Assembly (NCBI RefSeq): GCF_000005505.3
Contig: NC_016135.3
Coordinates: forward strand, 19,500,613-19,564,612
Length of the DNA: 64,000 nt
Direction: 5' to 3'
DNA from: Brachypodium distachyon
Lineage: Eukaryota; Streptophyta; Magnoliopsida; Poales; Poaceae
Of this stretch, positions 25,062-35,925 are shown piece by piece (within the stretch, counting starts at the first letter, position 1; each line of letters opens with the position of its first letter). The notes below the pieces were generated by a model. The model did no database searches. It was given only the letters and a program-made list of their open reading frames with translations, and was not told the origin of the DNA. The position numbers and the translations under genes are program-made.

Positions 25062-25990
25062 TACAGCAGGCCAGTATCCCTGTAGTTAGTTTGGGCTTTC
25101 AACCACAGACACCCTGGACGGGACGGACTGGATTTAGGCTAGGCCCAGTTTCTTGTTGTACCAGGCCTAGTCTCTGGCTGTTTCCATGACGTCTGACTGA
25201 GAGTGCTTTTTTCGATTAAAAAAAAGACTGAGAGTACTTTCGCTCTAAAAAAAATACTCCCATAACAGCAAGAATAATAGTGGGTTATAAGTTGGCTACA
25301 AGAATTAAAATATTATTTTGATGCTTAGTTGGAGGAAAGAGAAGAGGAGAGAGAAGAGAGGTGGGCTGTTAAGGGCATCTCCAATAGGAGGTACTAAACA
25401 GGTACTAGTCCTACGTGGCGGAGTGGCGGAGAGATGAAAAAAAACGTTAGTACTAGTTACTTGCAGAAGTAACAGCTTATGCACGGGTACCAAGAATGAA
25501 AAAAGAATGACATGTGGGTCCATTAGAAAAAAGAAGTGAATAAACAAAAGAAAGATGAGAGAGAAGAAAATTAGTAACGGCTTGCCATTTTAGGGCATCT
25601 CCAATGAAGGGTACTTAGCAGGTACTAGTAATCCCTCTCTTACTTTATGGCTGAGGTGGAGCAAAAAAGTGAAATAATGATAAGCTGCAGAACTAACAAC
25701 ATTGGCTATAGGACCAAGAATAAGAAAAGCTAGTTTAATAGAGATAAAAGTGTGTCATGTGGGTCCAAACTGAAAAAGTTGCTTTGTTAAATAATTGATT
25801 GAAGAGAGAGAAAACAAGTAAGAGGAGAAGAGGGAGGCTTAGTACCGGTTCATATGTTTTGTTGTTGAAGATGTCCTAACTAGTAGCCAGCTGCAACACG
25901 TGTTCCTAATCACCATGTGAGACTGTAATGTGGGACTGTTATTAATAAAATAGTGTTTCTTATAATCAAATTATTATACATGCTAGATAT
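25062..25990. repeat. Intergenic; two related GGGCATCTCCAA repeat units
   Basis: Two units begin GGGCATCTCCAAT at 25373 and 25593 and continue with similar sequence (GGTACT then CAGGTACTAGT). The second has a matching inverted end near 25864-25877 (TTGAAGATGTCC), so about 25592-25877 may be a MITE-like element and the first a partial copy. No coding region is supported. Confidence 0.45.
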
Positions 25991-28900
25991 TATATTATTT
26001 AAAGATGACACGGCAATGCTATGTATTAATCTTGCCGAAAAATAGTTTCGGCAGGTGTCTCCATGCCACGGGCAGGGACGATGATCACTCATCCTCGGGG
26101 AGCTCGACGGATGCAGCACGGGGAGGGCGAGCGGCGGTGAGGCCAGCGACCGGAAGCTCGAGACCGGAAACTCCCCCATCCAAAAACAAAATAAGCAATT
26201 CTCATGCACGTCGCAACCAAAATAAAACAAAACAAAAATTAATGCAGGGCAGAATAATGCCATGTAGAAGTTTGACGCGGGTGCGAGATATTTTCCTTCC
26301 GCTTATATGTTTTTTCGGTTGCGATTTGATTTTTAAAATGCTCAGTTGCAATCTAAGATATTGTTGGACATGTATGTTCGGGCTGTGTTTGTCAAACGGC
26401 CGTTGTCGAGAACTCTGTGTGAGATGGACGCCTCTTTTCGCCGAAAATGACAGCCGACGCATTAATTCTCGTCCACAATTCCCGCCGGAAATTCCACTGG
26501 CAGAACTAATATATGTGGAGTGGCATGTCTTGCTTCTTGTACTTCGGAATGCGACCTCCCGAAAATAACACATACGGGCAATGACGCCTTGAGCAGCGCC
26601 GATATCTAGCAGTTCATGTGTCGATCGGGCTGGGGAACCTAGCCCACTTGCCTGATCCTGTACGTCTTCGTCTGAACCAAACTCTAGTGAATTTTGGCCG
26701 CGTCTGCTGCCTTGTGCGTGTCATACTGTCATATCCATTTCGTGTCAGGTCCTCCTATGTTAGCTCTAGTCCGGGAGAGACAAAAGATGCGGCGAAACAT
26801 TGTCATCAGCAGGCTCACCGTTCTAATCAGTGGGTGGGAACTGTACATAGCGGTGCAGTGCAAATTAAAGCTTTCCGTACGTCCGAGACGGGAACGTGCA
26901 CAGCAGCAGTGACAATTCGATTAATCGAGTGGTGTGCCCGTTTGCTCAGAAACCCTCGAGCTTACATTGATCTAGATTGGCATCGATTCACCAGCTAAGT
27001 AGCAGGAGAATTGCGAATCTCAAGTCAAAACTAACCTCTGAACAGAATGATGTTGCTGCCGATCGGGGAGTGGCTTGTTTAAGAGATCTCCTTGTTTAAA
27101 CTGATCTGTGCCAACTGACAACCAAAGTTTGATTTTTTTGTTGATGGTATGTCCTGTGCTAGCTAGTACCGTGTATTTTTTCACGCGAGAGCTCGAGCAT
27201 TTTTTTTCAGGTCGTCAAATCAGGAAAGAATTGTCGGCCAGTAACGCAGCTAATCTATAATTAATCAGTGAGGAATCGATACGGGTCGGCATCAGTACCC
27301 GATGGCAGCACAGACGACTTCCTGTGCCGGTGTGCCCCCCACGCCGCATACGATCGATGTTATATGTCTGCAACTATGCTTAAATGGAGTAGTACTGTAA
27401 TAGATTTGGTAAGAGTTCTAGAAGACGCTTACATATGCGGTGACTGGAAAGTAGATAAAGCAAGACTTCTCAGCCGGGAAGCTTGATCGCGAAGATGCGA
27501 AGTGCTACCGTTTATAACGCATCCTTTGTGAAAGAGCTAACTCTCATCTCGTATCGTAGGTACGTAGATCCAACTGTTGCCTCGATGGTGCTTCGTCACT
27601 GCCAAACCAAACTGGTCGCTACTTGCACTCACTCATGCAGGTATACCTCAGCTAGTGTTGACGTATAAGCCGTTTCTGATTACTCTGTGACAGTGGTATT
27701 TCTGTGTTTAAATAAGACAGTCCATGATGTACTGATCACAGTATGCTACTTCCAAATAAATCTATTCAAATTCACGTCAGTTAATTCACTTCTCTTATAC
27801 AAGTCCATTCAGTGAGCATATATCTCGCTGAATTCCACTAAATTATTGACCGCGGGCACTGGATCCGAACATCGATTATCCTATCGTGTCGACGTCAGGC
27901 AATGGATCCAAACATCGTGTCGACGTCAGGAAATTTGTTGCCGTTTCGGGAACTCGACGGTCGACGCCCGGTTTTCGAGATCCAAAGAAGCATCCGGAAC
28001 AAATCAGCCCCCGCATGGTCGTGTGGAGCCTGCCCTGCCAGGCGTCGACCACACGAGCAACCCTCCACGCACAGAATGGCAAGACTGACAGAAGTGCAGA
28101 ACAATCACGACCTGACTCCACTAATCTCCGCCCACTGACGGACTGACCTGTGAGGCCGTGACCATCGTCAAAACCAGCAGCGCCAGCCCACAGGTGCCAA
28201 AACGCGGCAAGGATCCAGTCCGCGCCTTCGAGGTTCGAGCTAGCGCGCACGAAGCCTCGCGTTCCCGTCATGCAACCGCCTCGCGCGGCGGCAGCTGACA
28301 CGCGCGCGCAGCCCTGGCGCCGCGCGCGGCGGCCACGTCTGTCAACCCCGGCCCCTCTGGTCGCCCGACAAATCCACTTGGATGCGCTGAGAGCCTGAGA
28401 GAGATGCATGCAGCGGCGTTCCGTGCTACTACTAGCAGTGCCGCATGAGCGCCCCAATGCCTGTGGTACTCTACTGCGACGTTCTCCCCCATGCGTTTTC
28501 TGCCCACACAGTGCTGCAGTGCAGGCAGAGATTTCTAGCGAACGCTGGCCGCGTACTATACTCCGATTCTTTTCTTCTGTAAAGTGATGACCCGAGCAGA
28601 AACGTCTCCGGTGATTCTGCGTGGCGAACGCGCCCGGCGCCAGGCACGAAAGGAGGATGGCCGAGGCATCGTGTACTAGAGTAGCTAGTGTCTGCGAAGC
28701 GTGCACGGACAGGCGGACAGCTGCATGGTCCGGGACGTCCGGCCGACATGGCGACACAGACCGACCGCTGCGTCGGTGCCGCAGGGACGGAACTTCATTC
28801 CCGTGCCAGCTGCACCGAGCGATCCAGCAGCGGGGCTCTGAAGTCTAGGACAGGCACGGTACGTGCAGCGACCTCCGAGGGCGTCCGGCGTCCCATCAAC

Positions 28901-29560
28901 TGTCTCCAAGCATTTGGCGACCGCGCGGCACGGTCATCCACATTTGCAGTACTCCGTTTTGTCCTGATTCCACGTCCCGTTTGATTAAAGTTGCGTACGT
29001 ACGTAGGTGGATCAGTGAGGGTCACGACTTGCGAAACGCGACGGATGGGGCCGAGCCAGGAGACAGAGGGGCCGTTCCCGTTTGATGATTTCCAGTGTGC
29101 TGCTCTGCACAGCAGCATGGGGCGAGGAGCCTGGGTGACCTTATCCGGCTACGACGTCGGGGAAAACGACACCCTGCCGTGCCATAATCGGTTACTATCC
29201 ATGTAGCTACACTCGGGCCTGTAGTACAATCGATGGTCAATTATTGAACCTCTCTATCTCGTGTGTAGACTCCCTAACCTGATGATTAAAATTGAGCTGG
29301 CTCTCTCCATCAGCTTTTCGTTTGGGACCCCCAGCTATAGTACGTAGGAGATGTATCCTCCAAATTCTAATGCTCCATTTTATACTAAGTTAGTATAAAT
29401 TTTGTACTAAGCAAGCACACTGTTTATGGCTCGAAAAGTAGGAGTTCCTATTTATATTAACTGTCCAAACTGTCCATGTTTTCGGCAAGAAATTAGAAAA
29501 TCTGCCACTGTTCGCTCACTGTTCAGTGGGGCCGTTTGCAACTTCGTATAGAAAGAGAGG
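25991..29560. other. Intergenic region without a supported gene
   Basis: Mixed composition; 27900-29200 is GC-rich and open in several frames on both strands, but no frame shows a domain, signal peptide or plausible splice pattern. There is a short direct repeat at about 27858-27930 (two copies of a GGATCC-AACATCG-GTCGACGTCAGG pattern). A hairpin of 8 bp (TGCCGAAA/TTTCGGCA) occurs near 26034-26057. About 29353-29445 resembles a decayed Stowaway MITE. Confidence 0.4.
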
Positions 29561-30215
29561 ATCGACTCGTCAGTTGCTCGAAACTCGATAAGCCTAACGA
29601 ACACTCGTTAGCTCGGCTCGTTTAAGCTCGTGCTCGTTTGCAAACGAGACGAGCTGAATTTTGTTTTCAACTCGATAGCACTAACGAGCCTAACGAACCG
29701 AGTACCGAGTTTCACGAGCTACTCTATAAGCTCGATAACAGAGCAGAGCGTCCAACTTCCATGTCAAGCCCATCTAATCTATTGGGCAGAATCCTCCCGT
29801 CCTCTCCTATTCCAAATATATTGTTAATCGATATAGTTTGGCTGCTCTTATACTTTTAAATTGTGATGTTTTATATTGTTTATTAAGTACTCAAGTTGTC
29901 TGAATTAAGTGCCAGACTGTTTGTGCGTCAGTGTGTGCCTAGTTGGTTTGCTATTTTGCTAAACAGTGTTGTGTTTATGCATTTGTGCAATTCTGCTAAA
30001 GGCTGATCTGCTCATATCCTATTATGCTTTGCTGCTGCATACTTATATAAATTATGAAAATGTGATTCACTACTGCTAACATGTTGTCATCTAACGAGCT
30101 TTAACCAGCGTTCGCAAGTTTTTAACGAACCGAGCCGAACTTGAGTTTTAACTCGTTAAGCATGACGAGTTTAACGCCTTGACGAGTCCAGCTGCTCGAC
30201 AGTCCACCCCAAGTT
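29560..30215. repeat. AACGAG/CTCGTT-rich repeat, probable decayed transposon
   Basis: Many copies of CTCGTT and AACGAG motifs cluster near both ends (about 29570-29740 and 30090-30190) around an AT-rich core. This is the layout of subterminal repeats in some plant DNA transposons. The right end reads GACAGTCCACCCC. No clear inverted terminus or target duplication could be matched on the left. Confidence 0.4.
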
Positions 30216-30638
30216 CTCACCTCGAAAGGGCAGCGCTCAACCAAAAGCAGAATGCATTGCCGTTTATGCTGCTGTATCATGATTCATGAGACCGAGAGTT
30301 AGCAAAGGCAAAGCATTTCCTTCTCTGTTCTGCAACTTCGCAACAAACGAAGAAAAACAGCAGTACATCTGCTACAAAAAGGGTGAACGATACATGCGAC
30401 TACTTAATTAAACTGATCAACCAATCCGAAACCTTTTCTACAGGTGCCATTAAAATTGTCACATGGTGAAAGAACAGCCACCCCCGCTCGATCTCCTTCC
30501 GTCCGTCTCGCATGTCCCGGCAGCTTACCCCAAAGGGGAAGGGGAGGATCAAAACATGAGAAGCAATCAGTAATGCTCTCGTTTCGAGCCCTACTGTTTA
30601 CTGAACCACCCGGCGAACTAGCCTGCTCTGCTCTCTGA

Positions 30639-31166
30639 TCAGTCCTCAAAGCCGGTCTTCTTCCAGACCGCGTCGCGCACCCGGCTGAGGTCCCGCCCCT
30701 TGAGCGTCCTGCCGATCCCCTCGTGCACCGACATCGACGCCGCCCGGCTGCGCCACGCGAGCTCATGCGGCGGTATCATCACCTTGCCGTAGTCGTCGTC
30801 GTCGCCGCCGTTGACCTCCCACTCGCCCGCGCGGTAGTGATCTCTGTATTCCACCCCGAGAATCTTCTGCCAGTCCGGTATGCTCATCGGCAGCGACCCG
30901 CGCACGGCGGGGCGATCCAGCTGCGGGTTCTTCCTGCCGGAACCGGCGCCGGCGCGGACGAGGACGGGCTGCGGGATCGGGCGAGCCGCCGCCGCCCGGG
31001 CGAGATCGGCGGGGCTGTAATCGGCCGCGGAGCCGAACGAGCCCCACACGTCGGACTCGTCGAACTCTTCCGCCGCGCCGCCCCGCGCCGCCGCGGAGCC
31101 CCAGGTCGGCGCGAACATCCGGCCGTACCCGTGCTTCGCGGCCGCGGACCTCGCGCTCCCGGCCAT
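30639..31166 (-). CDS. S40-like senescence regulator (DUF584)
   Basis: Single-exon gene of 175 codons on the minus strand, ATG at 31164-31166. It carries the family features in order: an N-terminal segment with FAPTWG; an acidic DESDVWGSF motif; the central PMSIPDWQKILGVE box; and a basic C-terminal half with MIPPHELAW, ASMSVHEGIGRTLKGRD and VRDAVWKKTGF. Family knowledge: S40/DUF584 proteins are small plant-specific nuclear proteins linked to senescence, ABA and stress; the biochemical role is unknown. Strong GC bias and length are as usual for grass members. A 53-bp tandem array lies about 0.4-0.6 kb upstream (31561-31759). Confidence 0.92.
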   Translation of the reverse strand: MAGSARSAAAKHGYGRMFAPTWGSAAARGGAAEEFDESDVWGSFGSAADYSPADLARAAAARPIPQPVLVRAGAGSGRKNPQLDRPAVRGSLPMSIPDWQKILGVEYRDHYRAGEWEVNGGDDDDYGKVMIPPHELAWRSRAASMSVHEGIGRTLKGRDLSRVRDAVWKKTGFED

Positions 31167-31560
31167 GACGCGCGCTAGCTCTTTTGTATAGTTTGATCTC
31201 GATCTCCTTACCCCGACGCCTCAACAACCGATCTTTGCAGGGGAAGGGGGAGAGTACGAGTTGTGAGGAGAGCAATGGTTTTGGAGTTTGTGTGGTTTGG
31301 TGCCCAGGTTGAATTTTATAGGAGTTCTAGAGGAATGGAAGTCTGCTTTAGTGACTAGTCCAGTGGGTGGGTTCGGGTGAGCGAAGCCTGAAGAAGCAGA
31401 TAAGGCTAGCTTTGAATGACGGTTATACCCTCGCGTGGTTTCAGTTTCCACTCCATTTACGGATCACGTTACAGCTGTGCACGATGCGGTTGCGCTTGCT
31501 TGGCTGCGTGCCCGCGTACAATTTGCCCGTGTACGACATGATAGCTTTACATATTTGCAC

Positions 31561-31759
31561 GTACAATTTGCACTAGGCTGGTTCTCTGAACTTCCAGATT
31601 AGGTACTATCCACGTACAATTTGCACTGCACTGGTTCTCTGAACTTCCAGATTAGGTACTATCCACGTACAATTTGCACTGCACTGGTTCTCTGAACTTC
31701 CAGATTAGGTACTATCCACGTACAATTTGCACTGCACTGGTTCTCTGAACTACTATCCA
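31561..31759. repeat. 53-bp tandem repeat upstream of the S40-like gene
   Basis: Unit starts of GTACAATTTGCAC fall at 31561, 31614, 31667 and 31720, giving an exact 53-bp period over about 3.7 units. Copies 2-4 are nearly identical; the first differs at a few bases. Each junction contains CCACGTAC, so an ACGT core is repeated. A partial related motif also occurs just before, near 31516. Confidence 0.93.
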
Positions 31760-31770
31760 TCAAATTTGTA

Positions 31771-31850
31771 CTTCCTCCGTTCTTAAATACTTTTCATGGT
31801 TTTAGTGCAAATTTACACTAAAACCACAACAAATATTTAGAAATGGAGAG
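31771..31850. mobile_element. Stowaway-like MITE
   Basis: The left end CTTCCTCCGTTCTTAAATA pairs imperfectly with TATTTAGAAATGGAGAGAG. The interior repeats GGTTTTAGTG/CACTAAAACC, and TA flanks both ends. It lies directly after the 53-bp tandem array. Confidence 0.75.
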
Positions 31851-31854
31851 AGTA

Positions 31855-33475
31855 TATTTTCTCCCTGTCCAAGGACATCTATAACCATATTAGGGGAGGA
31901 TTTTTATAGTCCGCCCAACCCATCAACATCTGATCAACCGGGTAAGGCCCACTTTACTCCCTTCTCCTCTTGGCATTTCTCCACGCGAGTTTTTTTCCAA
32001 ACGTCTAAGTAGATCGAGCGGTGGGGGAAGACTAGGGATCGGGTGAAAATATCACTCGATCGATTGACAATTCCCGCGACTCATTTTTATTTGGCGGAAT
32101 CTTCAAAAAATTGCAATATGACTATTGTTGTGACAAATCCTATTCATGATTATACGGGATCCGATGAAATGCATGATGACGTGACGTAAGTGGTAATGGT
32201 AAAGTCGGGAGATAGTAATATGTGCAAGGGTATTATCGGATTTTTTTTTCTGTACGGACAAACTACGGATTTGAAAGAACAAAAACTATCTGATGTTGTC
32301 GTTTGCACACACAATGCCAACATGGTAGGTAACCCACATCGAGCCTACATGTACGTCTACGGAGGTGACACGTGGTGTTGGGCACATGAAGCGCGTCGAA
32401 CTAGCAAATGACTAAGCTTAGATACCTCCGCCTATGAGTGGCTGCACATCAAACCACGATAGCCGTGAGCTCGTGTTTGTTGCTTTTTGGGTCATTTCTA
32501 TAAGCTAGGAGTTGTATTATTTTTGTCTGCATTTTGTTTATCGTGTATTTGATTTTGTATGTGTTGAGATACGATAGATTCCTCTCATGGGCTACGCTAC
32601 GTACCATATGTGGCACAAGCAAGTCAACATAAACATGAATCTCAACAAGCATGTGCCAACTACGTGCTATGAGTAAAGCCAACAAATACTAGTCAAAGGA
32701 GTTAACAAGTCAAGCTTCAGTTGAATGGTGAAGAGATCGTGAATTATGAAAATAAGAAGAATCGATGGCTAGGAGGAAAAATGACAAGTGGTGAAATAAG
32801 TCAAATGGTCAACCATGAACCACGAGTCAGCCTCCGGTCATTGTGCTATACAATAGGACCAAACATGTTAAAAGCATTGTTGTGTAGAGTTTGTCAAGTA
32901 TACATATGGTAACTTCGGCTAACAAGGCTTCAACATGCAAAGCACTAATTAACACCTTAACCATTGATCGTTGACGCCCTCTAAACTAACTTTGTTCTCG
33001 ATGGTTCATTTAACTTACTTCACCTAGCTAGAGAAACATCAAACAACCGAAAAATGTCATCACTACCACACATGGTTACTATAAAGAAACATATGAAGTA
33101 GTTTTTTAATCTTATAAGACAAACTGAATTTGTAGTTACCGAAAAAACATCATACGTAATTATGATAGAAGACATTCACGTTATAGCTTAACAATTAATT
33201 ATATGCAATAACCAAAAACGTTTAATATCCCCCGCAATGAACTCTTGGACAAAAACTCCATATATCCAAATGATACATATCTATCCGACTTAGCAACAAC
33301 GCTTGCGGGAGGTCGTCTGCATACAACTTTTTTGGGACTATATACAGCACTGGTATTGCTATGGTGAGTAAGAGTTCAGCTCTATTCTCAATCAAATACG
33401 GCTAACAAATCCTTGTGCAGCGGGAATGAGCCGGGGCCGGCGCTGTGATCTTGTTTTCAGGGGTCTATGCTTTTG
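31855..33475. other. Intergenic region without a supported gene
   Basis: AT-rich sequence with only short open frames and no recognisable domain. No clear repeat ends were found. Confidence 0.4.
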
Positions 33476-33477
33476 TA

Positions 33478-33656
33478 TTCCTTCCGATCCATAAAAAGTG
33501 TCGTCCATTTTGTGTTAAGTTAGTACTTCCTCCGTTCCATAAAGAATGACACGAATTTGAACTAGAGTTAATTTAAATCCGTGTCAATCTTTATGAAACG
33601 AACTAGTACAAATTTTGCGCTAAGTGGGCAACACTCACTTTTATGAATCGGGGGAG
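33478..33656. mobile_element. Stowaway-like MITE interrupted by another MITE
   Basis: The outer element has ends TTCCTTCCGATCCATAAAA and TTTTATGAATCGGGGGAG with TA on both sides. Its middle is split at a TA by the inner element at 33526-33606. Joining the outer halves recovers the usual GTTAGTACAAATTTTG-type core of this subfamily. Confidence 0.8.
33526..33606. mobile_element. Inner Stowaway-like MITE, nested insertion
   Basis: Ends CTTCCTCCGTTCCATAAAG and CTTTATGAAACGAACTAG, with internal GACACGAATTTGA/TAAATCCGTGTC complementarity. It is flanked by duplicated TA (33524-33525 and 33607-33608) inside the outer element, so it inserted later. Confidence 0.8.
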
Positions 33657-34263
33657 TACTTTATTTGCAGCGTACGGTTGATTGTGTTAACTATCTCTAA
33701 CTGATACTCCGTAGGTGTTTGCTTAAGGCTTTAACACTCTTATTAATATTGAACCTAACTAAAGTGGTGCCTTCCTACCAACAAGGCAAATGATGCTGGT
33801 CTAGACGACCAGCCCACAGTTTGAATGCTGACGGCGTTCCCGAAAAAAAGAAACGAAGAAGACAGTGGTACATGTTGCCAATAATTGTCGTCCGATCTCT
33901 CTGTTTTCTTCCCGCTAAGCTAATTAACGACTCTACATACATAGGAGGAAGATACAGGTATGCCCCAGCCCCAGCCGGTAGATATATCACACGCTGTATA
34001 TAGCACTTTCGTGACGGCATGGCCCACAGCCCCACGTGCGTGCTTGCCTGTACCTGTACGTACGTAAGGTAGGGCATATCTGAATCTGATCACTATCTGT
34101 ACGTAGCCGCTCAACCCAGCCCCGCGCCGATCCTGCTCTACTGCCACGCACGCAGAGCCACGCCGCACGGCTCGTCTCTATACCCAACACGACCAACCGT
34201 ACCTGCAACAGCAAGAGCAAAGGGGTCGAGCATTATAATCTCCACTCTATCTGACACTCGTAC

Positions 34264-34672
34264 ATTGCAGAAAACAAATCTTCAAAGGGCGCTGGAGCTA
34301 GGAACTGAGAAGCTGCGTAGAGTTGCTGGGGAAATCTTCGCTGGAAGACATGGATGGGCGTCTGCTGGGAGGTGGAACCTGACCAACTGATCTCTCTCCA
34401 GTCTCTGTTTCATGATGTTGCCAGGGCAGATCGGCGGTTTTGCCTGGACAGAACTCCGTTTAATATTCACCGTCGTGTGTTAGCTCGATCGCGGGTGACG
34501 ATGTGTAGCCGTTCCTTTTCAGTTTTAATCTTCTGTATTTTGGCGCGTGCTGTCTCAGTCTACAGGCTATGATATGCAGTAGACTGCTTTTATCTAAACA
34601 CTGAACACCTGTAAACCTATATATGGCTTTGTTAAGAAAGCTGGGGAAACCCTTTTTTCAAAATAAATAAAA
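34264..34672 (+). mobile_element. 5'-truncated LINE with 15-bp target duplication
   Basis: Perfect 15-bp direct repeats ATCTGACACTCGTAC occur at 34249-34263 and 34673-34687. The 409 bp between them end in an A-rich tail (AAAATAAATAAAA), preceded by GGCTTTGTTAAGAAAGC, a phrase typical of grass LINE 3' ends. No open frame with a reverse transcriptase motif remains, as expected for a short 3' fragment. Confidence 0.8.
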
Positions 34673-34689
34673 ATCTGACACTCGTACGT

Positions 34690-35925
34690 ATATTAACATC
34701 GTGGAGTATATACTCCGTATATTGGATTGTTCGGCCTTGTGGTTTTTGTATAGTGGAAAGAATGCTCGAACGGTATACGCTTCTGGTTTACGATCGCTGT
34801 CCTTTCCTACCACGACCGTCTCGCCGGGTTCGTACGTGCATGCGCCTTGTTGACGTTAAGACGGAGGACGTATATACATGCCGTGCCGATGTGGTGCAGG
34901 TGTTGGCCTACGGGCTTTGCTTGCTGCACTGGGTCTCGATCTCTCGCCATCAACCCATCAATGCTCTGTTCCGGATAGAAAGCTGGCCGCCAAAGTCAAT
35001 ACTCGATACCGTAGGCGTGCTGGGTCGCTCGACAGTAACTCGAGTATTGGATCAAGTGTGCGCCTCGAGCTAAGGTAGGAGAGAGTGTATCTTTCCACTG
35101 AACTTTCTTTTCGTGTAACGGCACGGCATGCAAACGAATTTCCAGACGCGGAGAATTAGAAGAGAACGCCGGATGCTGTGTGCTCCATTTTGTAGAGACA
35201 CATGAACGTTCATGTGTGTCTTGCCTTGTGTTTTTGTTTCATCAAATCAAGCCGCCGCCAATGTTTAAGGAAGGTGTCGTTTGAGATTTCTTGGATGCAA
35301 CGGATCGACTTGGTTCCACGAATTTCATCATAGTTCGGACAACTGACAAGAGCGCGTATTGATGGTCAAATTTAGATCAGCGGCAATCGAACATCCCAAG
35401 TCACCAAAAACCTCACTTGCGCCGTGCTTCGTTCAGAATGTTTATTTTACCGGTGTTTCAGAATTCAGAATGCCAATATCAAAGCATGGCAACTGCCAAT
35501 ATTCCGTGACTCCGTCGCTGCTCCATGGCAACTGGCAAGTCAGCTGTCAGCAGCCCATTTATTTCCTAAAAAAAGAAGAAGCTGTCAGCCCATTTAGTTC
35601 GGTCAAGGTTCTATTGGGCCAGGATGCAGATTCTTTTTCTGATGCACTCTATTAAGCCAGGTTGCGGGAGTGAAGTTTGGTCTTGATGGCCCAATCCCAA
35701 ATAGTTCCTGAGTTCTACGGGCCTATACTGGGTTGGTGTCGACTGTCGAGGGTTTCCTCCTGAACAGTTTGAGGTTTTTCCAGCAACACGCCGGTCGATC
35801 AACGAGAAGTACGGCGTGTTCTTCAGGTAGAAACCCAAACCGCTCGACAGGCGACAGGAGGGTCAAATTGGGATTTAGGGGGGAATCGAAGATACAGTAG
35901 ATCGAAGTGAACGCCGCCGTCGCCG
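34690..35925. other. Intergenic region upstream of the PPR gene
   Basis: Mixed composition with only short open frames. The part nearest 35926 is GC-rich and is the likely promoter and 5' UTR of the PPR gene. No clear element was identified. Confidence 0.4.

Noticed and set aside
27876..28757. Long (293-codon) minus-strand open frame in the 26-29 kb intergenic region
   Set aside because: It lies in GC-rich DNA open in several frames; the translation is Arg/Ala/Gly/Cys-rich with no domain, repeat pattern or homologue I recognise.
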